A stretch of 64,000 nt of DNA. Origin: Paenibacillus sp. SYP-B3998. Lineage in GTDB: Bacteria; Bacillota; Bacilli; Paenibacillales; NBRC-103111. Below are positions 51,341 to 61,558 of the stretch, one piece after another (the first letter of the stretch is position 1; every line of letters starts with the position of its first letter). Location of the stretch: assembly GCF_010820665.1 (NCBI RefSeq), contig NZ_JAAIKC010000015.1, positions 46,429 through 110,428 on the forward strand. Reading direction: 5' to 3'. The position numbers and the translations under genes are program-made. The notes under the pieces are model-generated. The model did not search any database and was not told the origin of the DNA. It worked only from the letters and a program-made list of their open reading frames with translations.

Positions 51341-51959
51341 AAGAGCGATTAATTAACAACTCATTGTCATGCTTAGCAGGACTACTCTTTTCCAAACGCA
51401 GCAGACTTTCTTTATTAGGTAGCCCACCCCTATAGCCTGTTAAAGAACCGTTTTTACCGACTACCCGATGACACGGTACAACGATAAGAATAGGATTTGC
51501 ACCGATCGCCGTGCCCACTGCACGTACAGCAGTCGATCTGCCTAAAGCTTCAGCTACCTGCGAATAATTCCATGTGTGCCCATGGGTGATAGCATGTAGG
51601 GTCTGCCATACATCTCGCTGAAAAGCAGTGCCCTTTAGATCCAAAGGCAGCGTAAACTCTTTACGTAGTCCTTTCAGATACTCCTCAATTTGCTCTGCAT
51701 ACAACACCAGCTCATCCGATGCATTCACCAATTTAAACTCAGGAAATTGTACGCTAACCCACTTCGTCAGCTCTAGCCAAGCTTTTTCATCTACTTGCCC
51801 TTCTACTTGCCAGGGTTTGCTTCCTTCCTGAAACTGAAGATAACAAAGTCCTTGATCTGTCGCTGCCATCAAAAATTCTCTCTTATCCAATCGCATAATT
51901 TTCCAATAAATCTGGCTATGTGAAAGCCTGCCGATTGTTTTAGTTGATCTGGTTTGCAT
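51339..51959 (-). CDS. ogt: Methylated-DNA-protein-cysteine methyltransferase
   Basis: A 206-residue DNA repair protein that takes the methyl group of O6-methylguanine onto its own cysteine. The active-site PCHRVV is present, with the helix-turn-helix before it (YSQVAEALGRSTAVRAVG) and the following NGSLTGYRGG loop. The N-terminal domain is of the usual length. It follows adaA after one base, so the two form an operon. The stop codon lies at the edge of a heptamer repeat. Expected to be induced by alkylation through AdaA. Confidence 0.93.
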   Translation of the reverse strand: MQTRSTKTIGRLSHSQIYWKIMRLDKREFLMAATDQGLCYLQFQEGSKPWQVEGQVDEKAWLELTKWVSVQFPEFKLVNASDELVLYAEQIEEYLKGLRKEFTLPLDLKGTAFQRDVWQTLHAITHGHTWNYSQVAEALGRSTAVRAVGTAIGANPILIVVPCHRVVGKNGSLTGYRGGLPNKESLLRLEKSSPAKHDNELLINRS

Positions 51960-51960
51960 C

Positions 51961-52539
51961 TCATATCCCTCCTCGGTTATGGTTATTAAGGTTGATCAAT
52001 CCGTAATTGGCTTGGCGAAACTCTGTTGGAGTGAATCCTGATTTTTTCTGAAATAAAGTAGTAAAATACGCAGCATTATGAATACCAACTTTTACACCGA
52101 TTATATTCATCTGCAGATTTGTTTCTATAAGAAGTCGCTTAGCGGCATCGATGCGTACTTGCTGCAAATAAGTTAACGGCGTGACGCCCTTTAAACGCTT
52201 GAACGTTCGCTGGAGATGATAAATACTTGTGTAAAACTGTTCAGCAAGATCAGCAAGCGTTAGTGAATCCGCGTATCGCTCTTCTATATGCTGCGTCATA
52301 TGATACACCCATTCTTCATCCGGCAGCCTTACTCCATCGGGTCTGCATCTTTTGCATGGACGATAACTTTCAGCTATAGCTGCCTGCATATTGGAAAAGA
52401 TACGGACATGCTCTTTTTTGGGCAGCTTTGATTTACATGACGGTCTGCAAAATATCTTTGTCGTTTTCACCGCATAAAAAAACTTGCCATCATACGCTTT
52501 ATTGTTATCTACAATAGCTTCCCAAAACTCTCCGTTCAT
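51961..52539 (-). CDS. adaA: AdaA-type methylphosphotriester sensor and activator
   Basis: A 192-residue protein with an N-terminal Ada zinc domain (FFYAVKTTKIFCRPSC, then RPCKRCRPD, supplying the four zinc cysteines) and a C-terminal AraC-type DNA-binding domain. In Bacillus, AdaA takes a methyl from a phosphotriester and then activates its regulon. ATG 52539 is chosen because GGGGGG lies 7 nt upstream; a frame to 52629 adds residues with no domain. It is cotranscribed with ogt and divergent from the AlkA-like gene, forming a compact adaptive-response locus. Confidence 0.92.
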   Translation of the reverse strand: MNGEFWEAIVDNNKAYDGKFFYAVKTTKIFCRPSCKSKLPKKEHVRIFSNMQAAIAESYRPCKRCRPDGVRLPDEEWVYHMTQHIEERYADSLTLADLAEQFYTSIYHLQRTFKRLKGVTPLTYLQQVRIDAAKRLLIETNLQMNIIGVKVGIHNAAYFTTLFQKKSGFTPTEFRQANYGLINLNNHNRGGI

Positions 52540-52622
52540 GATCTGTCCCCCCATTTTCCTCGGTCGACCTATAGACTCAGTATAACCAAACGGCATCGCC
52601 GGTGTAAGAGATATGGGATGAG

Positions 52623-52657
52623 AAAGCAAGATTACGAAAGCTATTCTGAGTCATAAT
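52623..52657 (+). promoter_or_regulatory. Candidate Ada-dependent promoter of alkA
   Basis: CATAAT (52652-52657) is a plausible -10. The -35 position is not TTGACA but is overlapped by AAAGCAAGATTA (from 52623), which resembles the E. coli Ada box AAAGCGCAAGA as I remember it. This would place AdaA beside RNA polymerase. Confidence 0.4.
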
Positions 52658-52711
52658 AGAGGAACAAGTGCATGAGATCTGTACGAATTTATCGAATAAA
52701 GGAGACCTTTC

Positions 52712-53713
52712 ATGCGAGTTAATGATCCCCTTGACCCTAAGCTTACCGAATGGTGCGAGCAGACGCGCTGCCTTACCATCAAGCTTCCGGAGCCATTCAG
52801 CTACGAGCAAAATCTAGGCTATTTATCTCGTTCTACGAACGAATGCTTATTCCATGTGGATAACTTAGCTATTTATAAGCTGCTGCCCATTGTGGATAAA
52901 CATGTGCTAATCGCTGTCCACAGTGATGATAATAAGCACCTGCAAGTACGCTTTATTGCCATTTATGCAAATGGGCTAACCACAGGTCTCTCCTTTTTGG
53001 AGAGTACGGTAGGGAACTCCATTCTTCCAGATGCATCTATGCTTGAAGCTGTTAGTCGCTATGTATGGGAATGGTTCGATTTGGATAGCGAACTCGCCCC
53101 CTTCTACGAATTAGCGGCACGCGATCCTTATCTTAACCAAGTAGCAGAGGATTTTTATGGTTTACGCCTTCTTGGTATTCCTGATCTATTCGAAGCGCTT
53201 AGCTGGGGAATTATCGGACAGCAGATCAATTTGACTTTTGCTTACACGTTAAAAAGACGCCTCGTCGAAGCCTTCGGAACTTGTGTCAACTGGAATGGAC
53301 GTACCTACTGGGCATTCCCCACGTCAGAGCGAATTGCTGCACTAAGCCCTGATGCGTTAACCGCTTTGCAATTCACTGGCAAAAAGGCCGAATATCTGAT
53401 CGGTGTAGCATCCAGGATGAAAGATGGCACGCTTTCCAAAGATAAGCTGCTTCTGCTTCAAGACTTCACGGCCATAGAAAAAGAGCTTCTAAACATCCGC
53501 GGCGTTGGCCCTTGGACGGCTAATTATGTATTAATGCGCTGTTTACGCAATCCCGCAGCTCTTCCCCTTGCAGATGTCGGCTTGCACAACGCACTTAAAC
53601 ATGTAATGGGCATGGAGGAAAAGCCCTCGCTCCCTGCCATCCGTCAATATGCCGAAGGCTGGAGGGGCTGGGAAGCCTACGCCACCTTTTATTTGTGGAG
53701 AGTGCTGTATTAA
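52712..53713 (+). CDS. alkA: DNA-3-methyladenine glycosylase, AlkA type
   Basis: A 333-residue base-excision glycosylase. The helix-hairpin-helix/GPD motif is clear (LLNIRGVGPWTANYVLMR, then the catalytic Asp in PLADVG); SWGIIGQQINLTFA is the usual AlkA helix. It removes alkylated purines such as 3-methyladenine. ATG 52712 has AAAGGAG about 9 nt upstream. It is divergent from adaA-ogt and probably under the same control. Confidence 0.92.
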   Translation: MRVNDPLDPKLTEWCEQTRCLTIKLPEPFSYEQNLGYLSRSTNECLFHVDNLAIYKLLPIVDKHVLIAVHSDDNKHLQVRFIAIYANGLTTGLSFLESTVGNSILPDASMLEAVSRYVWEWFDLDSELAPFYELAARDPYLNQVAEDFYGLRLLGIPDLFEALSWGIIGQQINLTFAYTLKRRLVEAFGTCVNWNGRTYWAFPTSERIAALSPDALTALQFTGKKAEYLIGVASRMKDGTLSKDKLLLLQDFTAIEKELLNIRGVGPWTANYVLMRCLRNPAALPLADVGLHNALKHVMGMEEKPSLPAIRQYAEGWRGWEAYATFYLWRVLY

Positions 53714-53723
53714 ATATAAAAAA

Positions 53724-53768
53724 AGGTTATCCCTCGGTCTTTACAGACATACGGGACAACCTCTTTTT
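53724..53768. terminator. Bidirectional terminator between alkA and the MFS gene
   Basis: AGGTT-TCCC pairs with GGGA-AACCT with one mismatch, followed by CTTTTT on the plus strand; AAAAAAA before it gives a T-run on the minus strand. It serves two convergent genes. Confidence 0.75.
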
Positions 53769-53784
53769 CATTGTGGAATGTTGC

Positions 53785-55023
53785 TTAATTCATCTTTCTT
53801 GCCCCTGTCATCAAGACGAAGCAAACAATAGATCCAACTTCCATCAAGGCAATAATGATGCCTAGTGGAACGGCTGTCTGGCTTCCGCCAATCCCCACAA
53901 GTGGAGCGATAATTCCTCCAATAATGAAAGAGAGTAGGCCCAGTAATGCTGCTGCGCTTCCCGCAGATTTCCCTTGGTTCTGCAAAGCCATCGACGAGGT
54001 GGCCGTAGAAACAAGCCCTACGCTAGAAACGATGAAGAAAAACGCCGGCAAGATGGCATACAAGCCTGCGCCAATGAGCGTGGCAATGAGCAGCAGAATG
54101 CCTCCAAAGGCAGCAACGCCAAGTCCCCATGCAACAATGCTGCGATCGCTTATTTTGCCCGCTAGTTTACCTGCAACCTGACTCGCGACAATTACACCTA
54201 AGCCATTAACCGCGAAGATGAGGCTGAACATCTGCGGAGATACGCCGAAAATGTCTTGAAGAACGAATGGCGAACCCGATATATAGGCGAACATACCCGC
54301 AAATACAAGCCCTTGCGTTAGCGCATAGCCCATGAACATGCGATCTGAAAGCAGACCGCGGAATGTGCGCAGCATGTTGCCAAGTCCGCCTTTGGAACGA
54401 CGTTCGCTAGGAAGTGTTTCCTTAAGTCCAAGCACAACTGCTATCAGCATGGCGACGCCAATCAAACTAAGTACAAGGAAAACCCCGCGCCACGTCGTAA
54501 ATTCCAAAATCTGTCCACCAATAATCGGCGCAAGAATCGGGGCAGCACCATTCACAAGCATCAAGAGCGCAAAAAACTTCGTCAACTCGACACCCGAATA
54601 CAAATCGCGAACGATCGCCCGTGAAATAACGATACCCGCAGCACCGGCCATCCCTTGAATAAAGCGCAGACCAAGGAACATCCAGATAGACGGAGCGTAC
54701 ATGCAAAGAACCGAGGAAATCGCATAAATAACAAGTCCGATGAGTAGTGGAATCCGACGCCCACGCACGTCACTTATTGAACCTGCAATCAGTTGTCCGA
54801 GCGATAGTCCAAGTATGCAGGCCGTTAAGCTCATTTGAGCAAGTGAGGTCGTCGTGTATAGATCAGCAGCTAGAACGGGCAGTGCAGGTAAGTACATATC
54901 TAATGACAATGGACCAAAAGATGCCAGTGCACCCAGCACAAGTACAATCCATAAACGGCTTGAACGACTTAAAGACGCGCGCGCTTCAAGAGCGGCGCTA
55001 TTTCTATTTTTCATACCCATCAC
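53785..55023 (-). CDS. MFS efflux transporter, Bcr/CflA type
   Basis: A 412-residue transporter with 12 predicted membrane segments. The first helix carries LSLDMYLPALP, the mark of the Bcr/CflA drug-resistance branch; SDVRGRRIPLL is the loop 2-3 motif, and RAIVRDLYSG follows helix 5. It overlaps the MarR gene by 20 nt. The start is GTG 55023, followed at once by ATG. A MarR-controlled multidrug or metabolite exporter is likely; the substrate is unknown. Confidence 0.9.
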   Translation of the reverse strand: MMGMKNRNSAALEARASLSRSSRLWIVLVLGALASFGPLSLDMYLPALPVLAADLYTTTSLAQMSLTACILGLSLGQLIAGSISDVRGRRIPLLIGLVIYAISSVLCMYAPSIWMFLGLRFIQGMAGAAGIVISRAIVRDLYSGVELTKFFALLMLVNGAAPILAPIIGGQILEFTTWRGVFLVLSLIGVAMLIAVVLGLKETLPSERRSKGGLGNMLRTFRGLLSDRMFMGYALTQGLVFAGMFAYISGSPFVLQDIFGVSPQMFSLIFAVNGLGVIVASQVAGKLAGKISDRSIVAWGLGVAAFGGILLLIATLIGAGLYAILPAFFFIVSSVGLVSTATSSMALQNQGKSAGSAAALLGLLSFIIGGIIAPLVGIGGSQTAVPLGIIIALMEVGSIVCFVLMTGARKMN

Positions 55024-55477
55024 AAACTTTCTTTTTCATTATTGCCGTACTTGCATTCGTACGTATTTTGGATAAAATTCTGAGGAACTCCTTCAGCTCT
55101 TGCTCGTCAATATCCTTACAAAATTGCCGATTAGCCTCTTCAATAATGGGGATGACTTGCTCTTCAAGCTTCTTCCCATTTTCAGTCACGTATACGTTAA
55201 AATAACGCCGATCCTCTGACTGCACGACCCTTCGAACAAACCCCTTCTGTTCCAAATTCAACAGCATCCGTGCGATATTCGTCTTATCCTTGTTAAGCTT
55301 CTCAGCAATCTCATTTTGATTCCAACCATCCTGCTTCCATAGCAGCAGCATAATAAGATTTTGCTCAGGCGCTAGCTGGTATGGCAGCAGCTGGTGTTTT
55401 ATACAATTCGCTATCGTCAAATGAGCATTACGTAAGTGAATACCTATGTAATCCTCAAAAGCAGCATGCATCGTCAC
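55004..55477 (-). CDS. MarR-family transcriptional regulator
   Basis: A winged-helix regulator of about 157 residues. The MarR core is visible: a first helix region (HLTIANCIKHQL), the recognition helix (NQNEIAEKLNKDKTNIARML) and the wing (GFVRRVVQSEDRRYFNVYVT). GTG 55477 is chosen because AGGAGG lies 7 nt upstream and gives a normal family length; the frame stays open to 55618 without a ribosome site. It overlaps the MFS gene, which it probably represses together with itself. Confidence 0.9.
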   Translation of the reverse strand: MTMHAAFEDYIGIHLRNAHLTIANCIKHQLLPYQLAPEQNLIMLLLWKQDGWNQNEIAEKLNKDKTNIARMLLNLEQKGFVRRVVQSEDRRYFNVYVTENGKKLEEQVIPIIEEANRQFCKDIDEQELKEFLRILSKIRTNASTAIMKKKVCDGYEK

Positions 55478-55529
55478 ATTCTGACCTCCTACTTGACCAC
55501 TCATCTTATTAGTTGCTATACCAACAGTA

Positions 55530-55539
55530 CCTATATAGG
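55530..55539. promoter_or_regulatory. Palindrome upstream of marR, candidate operator
   Basis: CCTATATAGG is a perfect 10-bp palindrome about 55 bp before the MarR GTG start; GTTGCTATACCAAC, an imperfect inverted repeat, lies beside it. MarR proteins often bind such AT-centred palindromes. This is only a candidate. Confidence 0.35.
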
Positions 55540-55668
55540 CTACCATCGTCATTCGTTTTTGTCTACTGAATTGAATAAAGCCCTCCAGACTCCCTTTAGG
55601 AGGAGGAGAAGGGCTCAATCATTTAAATCCACTTACAGACCAAGATTTAGATAGCAAGTACTGCCGCT

Positions 55669-57330
55669 TTACAAAGAATGCTTTTGAATCGCCTCATTAA
55701 TCCGCTCCCGACAAGCAAGAAGCCAGGCGGCATCCCTCGGATACACGTCGAACGTAATCGGTTCTCCAGCGCCTTCTTCTATGATCGCTAGTGTCGCCTC
55801 TCTTCCAATCAGCGTTTCCAAGAGCTCAAGCGCACGTAAATCCTGAAGCGCCTCGCGGAACACCTCAAGTCTTATTGATTCAATCGGCGTCCCATCCTGG
55901 CCTGGGTATACAACAAACGGATCGCCAGCAGGGAAAGCATAGTTTGCATCTGTGTTTGTATAAGGGTCTATCGGAAATTCAGAGTATTGCGCATACCAAA
56001 AATTGTAACCCCAGTGTAGAAAACCGACGATTTGGAACTTGTAAAGCTGTAAGCCCAGAACGCGATTACGAGCGGAAGGCATACAAATAATTCGGTTAGA
56101 CACTGCCTTATACTGAGAGCAACAATAATAAGTCCACAAATTCGGCACTTGATGTTCCAAAAAAGGTTGAATATGATCGTTCGCGGGAATTGGCGCTTTT
56201 ATAAGACCTCTCTCGTAAAACGTATAGTCAGATAACGCGTCAATAGACGGGAATTCACCGACAAATTGCTGCAACACGCTGCTTGCACTCTCATACCAAG
56301 GCAGATGCTCAGCAATCGGCTCATCAGACACATGGAAATATACCCTGTTTTCCAACTCATTTTGCTTAATAAAGCTGACCAACTCGGGTAAAAACTGTGC
56401 CAGAAAGCCTTTGTACAGATTCCCTGTCGCGTCTGTATCCCAGCCGAAAATTTGTCTCGATTCCCCTTCCTCGACAGCAATAATTTTGGGTGCATGCTTA
56501 GCCCCCCACTGTGTAAACAAATGGGACAGTTCGAAATACTTGACATTGCTGCGAGTACACATGTCAATCCAACGCTTCAACTTCTCAAAGCCAAACTTGT
56601 ATGTTAAACCGACTTTCTCCACATCAATGAGCTGTACAGTAGGACGTTCTCCCCCTACCTGCGTATCAAGCGGTGGAGTAAAGAGTGGCGTCAGCAGCAT
56701 ATTGATACCGTGATCAACTGCTGTTTTCACGTAATGTTGAACAATTTCCCAATACCGTTCACTGAACACTTCTACACGATAGTAGGTGGCCAAACAGTCG
56801 GTATGAAACCATTCCGTATGGATCAGTTGCTGCTCCGGCAGGGCTGCTGCCAGCACATGGAGTTCGAACGTTTCACGAGACAAAACGTCTCCTTCACGCG
56901 ATTCAAACAAGATTGTTATCGGGTACGTCCCTGGTTCTATATCTCCTTTAAGATCTACAGTCACCCATATTGAACGCCATTGTTTGGCGAAGCCCGTAAT
57001 TCCTTCCACAGCTTGAACCGGAAGCAGCGCATCAGGATAAAGTCCTGGAGTGTCTCGGAGTACATCCTCATCGTGATCATGATAAACAGCCAGTTCAACG
57101 GGCACCAACTTGACTGTTCGCAGAACAACTTGAGCAGCAAGCTCTGATTGAACATAAACACGAATCTGCTTGCTCCCTAAGGAAGAACGATAGGCTACCT
57201 GAAAGGAGAACATTTCTAACTGTAAGGCTGAAGCATGCTGATGTGGGACAGCAAGCAGTTCTTCATCCGCAAACACTTTTTCAAGTGAGCTTAGACATCG
57301 GGTTTCCAATGATAGTTTAACGGTAGACAC
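55669..57330 (-). CDS. DUF4091 domain protein (glycoside-hydrolase-like)
   Basis: A 553-residue protein with no signal peptide. The N-terminal 165 residues are beta-rich (IEPGTYPITILFES); the rest looks like a TIM barrel. HTEWFHTDCLATYY, ELSHLFTQWGAKHAP, YFHVSDEP (acidic residues at a strand end) and LHWGYNFWYAQYSEFPIDPY fit the DUF4091 family, which is thought to be related to glycoside hydrolases. The substrate is unknown. GTG 57330 has AAGGAGG about 7 nt upstream. A cre-like palindrome lies 30 bp before the start, so carbon-source control is likely. Confidence 0.85.
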   Translation of the reverse strand: MSTVKLSLETRCLSSLEKVFADEELLAVPHQHASALQLEMFSFQVAYRSSLGSKQIRVYVQSELAAQVVLRTVKLVPVELAVYHDHDEDVLRDTPGLYPDALLPVQAVEGITGFAKQWRSIWVTVDLKGDIEPGTYPITILFESREGDVLSRETFELHVLAAALPEQQLIHTEWFHTDCLATYYRVEVFSERYWEIVQHYVKTAVDHGINMLLTPLFTPPLDTQVGGERPTVQLIDVEKVGLTYKFGFEKLKRWIDMCTRSNVKYFELSHLFTQWGAKHAPKIIAVEEGESRQIFGWDTDATGNLYKGFLAQFLPELVSFIKQNELENRVYFHVSDEPIAEHLPWYESASSVLQQFVGEFPSIDALSDYTFYERGLIKAPIPANDHIQPFLEHQVPNLWTYYCCSQYKAVSNRIICMPSARNRVLGLQLYKFQIVGFLHWGYNFWYAQYSEFPIDPYTNTDANYAFPAGDPFVVYPGQDGTPIESIRLEVFREALQDLRALELLETLIGREATLAIIEEGAGEPITFDVYPRDAAWLLACRERINEAIQKHSL

Positions 57331-57359
57331 AGAGAGCCTCCTTAGCTTAGGTCATTATC

Positions 57360-57373
57360 TGTAAGTGCTTACA
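57360..57373. promoter_or_regulatory. cre-like palindrome upstream of the DUF4091 gene
   Basis: TGTAAGTGCTTACA matches the CcpA cre consensus TGWAARCGYTWNCA at all but one position (T for C at 7). It lies 30 bp before the GTG start, where binding would block transcription. Another LacI-family protein could also use it. Confidence 0.6.
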
Positions 57374-57516
57374 AGATTTAATACCGCATCTTTGAAATCT
57401 ATAAACGGCATGATTTACGCAAATCTCCTGCTATAAGCAATATACTTTGTAGCCAGATAATTCATTATTATCAGAATATACCTGCAAAAACAAATTCCGA
57501 GAAAAACATCATTACG

Positions 57517-57567
57517 ATAAAAAAACCTATCCGTCCCCAGACATCTGTCTGAAAACGAATAGGTTCC
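57517..57567 (-). terminator. Intrinsic terminator of the large secreted protein gene
   Basis: On the minus strand AACCTAT(T)CGT pairs with ACG(G)ATAGGTT and is followed by TTTTTT. It starts 15 nt after the stop. Confidence 0.8.
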
Positions 57568-57581
57568 AATTTTCACCAAAA

Positions 57582-60500
57582 TTACTTCGTAACTTTCACT
57601 GTAATCTTCTCACTGGAAGTAACGCCACCCGCATTCACTAATTCACTGCGATACTCATAGACACCTTTCGCTCTGCCAGTAATCGTCGTTAAAGCGTTTT
57701 GAGCACTAGGTACAGCAGTTGCCTTCAAGCTCTTCGTATCGATTAATTGACCGTTCTCGTAAAGGCGATATTCCGTAGCGTTCGTTCCCCACCACATGTT
57801 CATCGTTACTTTGTAATTGCCATCGCCATCCCAGTTATCCTGAGATAATTCGGGTTTGCCTGGTGATGCTTCGGTAATTTTGATGACCAGCGGATTGCTT
57901 GTAGTCGTACCGAAAGCATTAATCAATTCACTCGTATACGTATAAGTACCGTTTGCTTTCCCTTTTACGTCAATCTTAACAACTTGTGCTGATGGAGAGG
58001 CATCCGTCAAATTCTTCGTGCTGATCAACACACCGTTCTCGTACAATTTAAAAATCGTACCGTTATTGCCCCACCACATATTCATTGTAATGGTAAAGTT
58101 GCCATCTCTAAGTCCATTTGCCTGTCCACTGGTATCGGATAGCACCGGTTTCCCAGGTACTGCATTGGAAAGCGACTTTGCTACCGTGATCGTCACCGTA
58201 TTCGATTGTACCGTTTTCCCGTTCAGCGTTACGACCGCAGTGACTTGCGCAGTACCTTCCTTCACCGCTGTAATCTTTCCAAGGGCGTCTACTGTAATTA
58301 CCGCCGCATTGCCAATACTATAAGTGCTATAAGTCACCGTTGCATTGCTTAGATCAGCAGGTGCACCATTGCTTAACGTACCGCTCAGGTGAGTTGCAGA
58401 AGTATCGTTTGGTTTCAAATTAATTTTATCAGCAGATAGCGCAACTTGGTTGAAAGTTACACTTGTAGTCACATTAAACGTAAAAGTTTGCTGAGCAGTG
58501 TTGCCCGCTGCATCTGTTACACTGTAATAGACAGAATGAGCGCCCACGCCCAAATCGCTAGCTTTAAAAACTTGCCCGCTAGTAATCACATTCCCGTCTA
58601 AATTTAGCGTTTGTGTGGCTACACCAGATCCTAGATCTGAACTAACCAAATCGAAAGTCAATGTATCCGCGTCTGTAACATCAGCCACGTTATGCCCTGA
58701 TTGTGTCAGCGTTGCAGAAGGTGCCGTTTTATCTAGTTTCACTTGTAAAGATCTTGGAACCTCCACATTACCCGCAGCATCCGTAGAGAAATACTGAATT
58801 GTATTCGTTCCTTCTGCTGGAATGGAAACTGGCGCCGTGTAAGTCACCGCAGTGCCGCCGTTCAGCGTGTATTGTGTAGTTACTACACCTGCGCTATTAT
58901 CCGATGCTGTTAGCGTAGCTGTAACATCTTGGTTGAACCAACCTTGGCTGTTAGGCACGCTGGACAAAGCAGCTATCGTAACAGGAGCAGAAGTATCAGC
59001 TGGAACTGTAAAATCGCTTAATGTTCTTGGTTTCAGTTGGAACACGCCTTTGAAAATCGCAGCCACGCCTTTAATGTTAACCGTTTGTCCTACTTGGTAA
59101 GGAAATGCCGTTTGTGTTATCCCTGTTCGTGCATCTACACGGATATGGTTGCTTACTGCCCCATTAACCGCGTCAAATTCAAAAGAACCTGCTGGTGTAG
59201 CGCTGATGATATTACTAATCGTTACGTTGCTTAACTCAACCAGTTGACCTTGATTAGCGTAAGTTACTGCCGTTACAGCCGCTGGTGCCGGAACCGAGGA
59301 TACGCCTGTTTTGGCTATCACTACAGGATCAGTCAATTCCAACTCTGTGTTGTAAAGCGTTGTCGGTGCTGTAATCTTCACGGTATCACCGACATGGAAT
59401 CCGCTCAGGTTTTGAAACACATAAATCCCGCCGGTAGCATCTTGCATATAAAAAGCTTGTCCACCAAAAGTACCTGGCTCCGTCGTTACGACGCCCTCTA
59501 GGGTGACTAATGTGCCAATTGCTTTGCTCCGAGCCTCAGCAATAGTCACTTTCGCCGGAATCGGATTATGCTCTTCTGGTAGCGGCTCTGCTGGAACGTT
59601 TGCAATCGTAACTGCTTCTGTCTTCAGATTCGTACCGTTTTGACGAAGACGAAGGTTAGCCGCTGCAGCCGTTCCTGGTTTGATGCGAACAGTCAAATCT
59701 TTGTAAGCATGACCCTTGATATCCGACGTCAAGCTGAACGTTGAACTATAGCCATAAGCCGCAGGCCATGTTCCGTCAGCATTCTGAATTTGGGCAACTT
59801 GAGTGCCCCCAGAAGCCAAATAAATACCTGCACTGAATCCTGTTACGGTTGTAGTCGCAGGAAGATTATCAATCACAACTCGAACTTGAAAGTCTTCAGC
59901 ATTCGGTAGCGTTGATTGACGTACGAAGCTGTATGTCGCACTTGCTGTTGCAGCTGCACCACCGTAGGAGCCTGCTTTGAAAGTAGTGCGATCGTACCAT
60001 TTATAACCTGCTTCTGGCGCCGCCCAAGGCTCAGGTTTCGGTTCTGTGGAAGCAGCCGGAGCCTCGAAAGGCAGTAGTGCCGTAGGCTGATCCAACTGCA
60101 ATCCGCTTACTTGCGAAAGGCTCGTGTAGTTCTCCTTCTTCGCTAACCAGTTCACCATGTTAACGAGTAAGACACCATCATTTACCTCTTTAAAGCCATC
60201 GTAAGTCGTCTTCTTAGCGCCTGTATCCTCGCGTAGGTATTTCGGCGTTGCATCTTCAACCGGAGAAGAATCGCCGATAAAAGCAGCCTTCCCTGCCCCA
60301 GCCTTAGCCACGGCTACGTAAGGTCCCTCTGCAACACCGCCACCATTGTATACCCCTTGGTCAACTGCATTACCCCATGCAGCATTCGTGCTTGGAAGGT
60401 ATACAAGGCCTTTGGCCTTGTTAGGATCAATGATCGCTAATGTTGAACCAGCATGCATTGCAACGCTAGAAACGCCTGTAGTAATACCAAGTGCTTGGTC

Positions 60501-61166
60501 CGGTGCAACAATATTGTTAGCGTTGATATCACCTAGCGCATTATATCGGAACCGCAAACCAAATTGTGTAGCGAGCCAATCTGAGCTGACCACGTCCTGC
60601 ATAGCAGTTGAACCGCTTTCCTCGGCACTCATTCCCTTAGCCGGGTTTTCCCATGCGCCTCGACGGTAACCGTTAAATACTTCGGAACCATCCCAGCGAT
60701 TTTTATTACGATCCGCATTATAATGATCGCCAATAAAGAAAATACTGCCGCCGCCTTGAACGTATTGCTCTAGGGCAGTCTGTTCACTCTTTTTATATGG
60801 AACATTCGATTCAGCTACAACGAAAACATCATAACCGCTAAGATCACTTAGCGTAATCGGTGTTGATTTACGAAGTTCTTTCACATAGTACCCATTATTC
60901 GCTAGGGCGTTCGCAAAGTCCGAAAAGCCTCCATCAATGACCCAATCTGCTGCTCCAGCAGTCTGCTCATGGGTATTGTCGAATAAAACCTTCTTACCTG
61001 CATTCTCGTTCACAACTTTAGCTTCGATAAAAGGAGCTGGATCACTCGGACCCTCCGCCATCACAGCTTGCCAACTGCTTGTCACCAAAACTTGTAAAGG
61101 CAACGCTACCGTCAAGGCAAGCGCCGACTTTACTACTCTTGATTTCCATCCTGCCATCGTACCCAT
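57582..61166 (-). CDS. Large secreted multidomain protein (GATase-like, OB-fold, Ig-like, BIG2)
   Basis: A 1194-residue exported protein. A signal peptide ([20 protein letters not shown], cut near AVMA-EG at residue 37) is followed by a ThuA/GATase-like domain (about 55-350; [36 protein letters not shown]). Then come a beta-rich unit (about 385-530), a YhcR-type OB-fold (about 540-730; [27 protein letters not shown]), an OmpL47-like Ig unit (about 735-890), a BIG2 domain (about 905-1000), and two copies of a 95-residue module at the end ([20 protein letters not shown] and its partner). ATG 61166 has AAGGAGG 6 nt upstream. There is no sorting signal, so it is probably released or held by its repeats. 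Whether it acts on sugar or nucleic acid is not clear. Confidence 0.88.
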   Translation of the reverse strand: MGTMAGWKSRVVKSALALTVALPLQVLVTSSWQAVMAEGPSDPAPFIEAKVVNENAGKKVLFDNTHEQTAGAADWVIDGGFSDFANALANNGYYVKELRKSTPITLSDLSGYDVFVVAESNVPYKKSEQTALEQYVQGGGSIFFIGDHYNADRNKNRWDGSEVFNGYRRGAWENPAKGMSAEESGSTAMQDVVSSDWLATQFGLRFRYNALGDINANNIVAPDQALGITTGVSSVAMHAGSTLAIIDPNKAKGLVYLPSTNAAWGNAVDQGVYNGGGVAEGPYVAVAKAGAGKAAFIGDSSPVEDATPKYLREDTGAKKTTYDGFKEVNDGVLLVNMVNWLAKKENYTSLSQVSGLQLDQPTALLPFEAPAASTEPKPEPWAAPEAGYKWYDRTTFKAGSYGGAAATASATYSFVRQSTLPNAEDFQVRVVIDNLPATTTVTGFSAGIYLASGGTQVAQIQNADGTWPAAYGYSSTFSLTSDIKGHAYKDLTVRIKPGTAAAANLRLRQNGTNLKTEAVTIANVPAEPLPEEHNPIPAKVTIAEARSKAIGTLVTLEGVVTTEPGTFGGQAFYMQDATGGIYVFQNLSGFHVGDTVKITAPTTLYNTELELTDPVVIAKTGVSSVPAPAAVTAVTYANQGQLVELSNVTISNIISATPAGSFEFDAVNGAVSNHIRVDARTGITQTAFPYQVGQTVNIKGVAAIFKGVFQLKPRTLSDFTVPADTSAPVTIAALSSVPNSQGWFNQDVTATLTASDNSAGVVTTQYTLNGGTAVTYTAPVSIPAEGTNTIQYFSTDAAGNVEVPRSLQVKLDKTAPSATLTQSGHNVADVTDADTLTFDLVSSDLGSGVATQTLNLDGNVITSGQVFKASDLGVGAHSVYYSVTDAAGNTAQQTFTFNVTTSVTFNQVALSADKINLKPNDTSATHLSGTLSNGAPADLSNATVTYSTYSIGNAAVITVDALGKITAVKEGTAQVTAVVTLNGKTVQSNTVTITVAKSLSNAVPGKPVLSDTSGQANGLRDGNFTITMNMWWGNNGTIFKLYENGVLISTKNLTDASPSAQVVKIDVKGKANGTYTYTSELINAFGTTTSNPLVIKITEASPGKPELSQDNWDGDGNYKVTMNMWWGTNATEYRLYENGQLIDTKSLKATAVPSAQNALTTITGRAKGVYEYRSELVNAGGVTSSEKITVKVTK

Positions 61167-61392
61167 GAACTTCCTCCTTTGTAGTAAAAAAGCTAGTAAA
61201 CTATCGCCACAATTTTACCATGGATTGGAAATATAAAGTGATATTTTTTTGTAAAGATAAGGAAGTTTATGAAATTAATCAACGGGAAAAATAAGCACGA
61301 TTAAATTTTGCTAACAGGCAAATTAGTAAGTACCTCTACTATTTCAAAATTTAACATGAACCCTATTCGAAAACTTCATTTTGGAGAAATCA

Positions 61393-61432
61393 ACAAAAAA
61401 CTCCCTGAAGGAACTCAATTAACAGGGAGTTT
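61393..61432 (-). terminator. Intrinsic terminator downstream of the Dabb gene
   Basis: AAACTCCCTG and CAGGGAGTTT form a perfect 10-bp stem with TTTTTT on the minus side, 127 nt after the Dabb stop. Nothing else was recognised in the gene-free stretch 61167-61558. Confidence 0.75.
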
Positions 61433-61558
61433 ATCGCTTATTATCGGTTAGCTTTGATTTTTCATGCTTACGAATCAAGAACAATCGTTCTTCAAGTGCT
61501 TAACTCTTATCAAAGCTCAGCCGAGCGTTGATAATTGAATCCACATGGTTCGTTCTCT

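Noticed and set aside
55478..55618. 47-codon N-terminal extension of the MarR gene
   Set aside because: AGGAGG lies 7 nt before GTG 55477, and the shorter protein has normal family length; the extension covers the promoter and palindrome.
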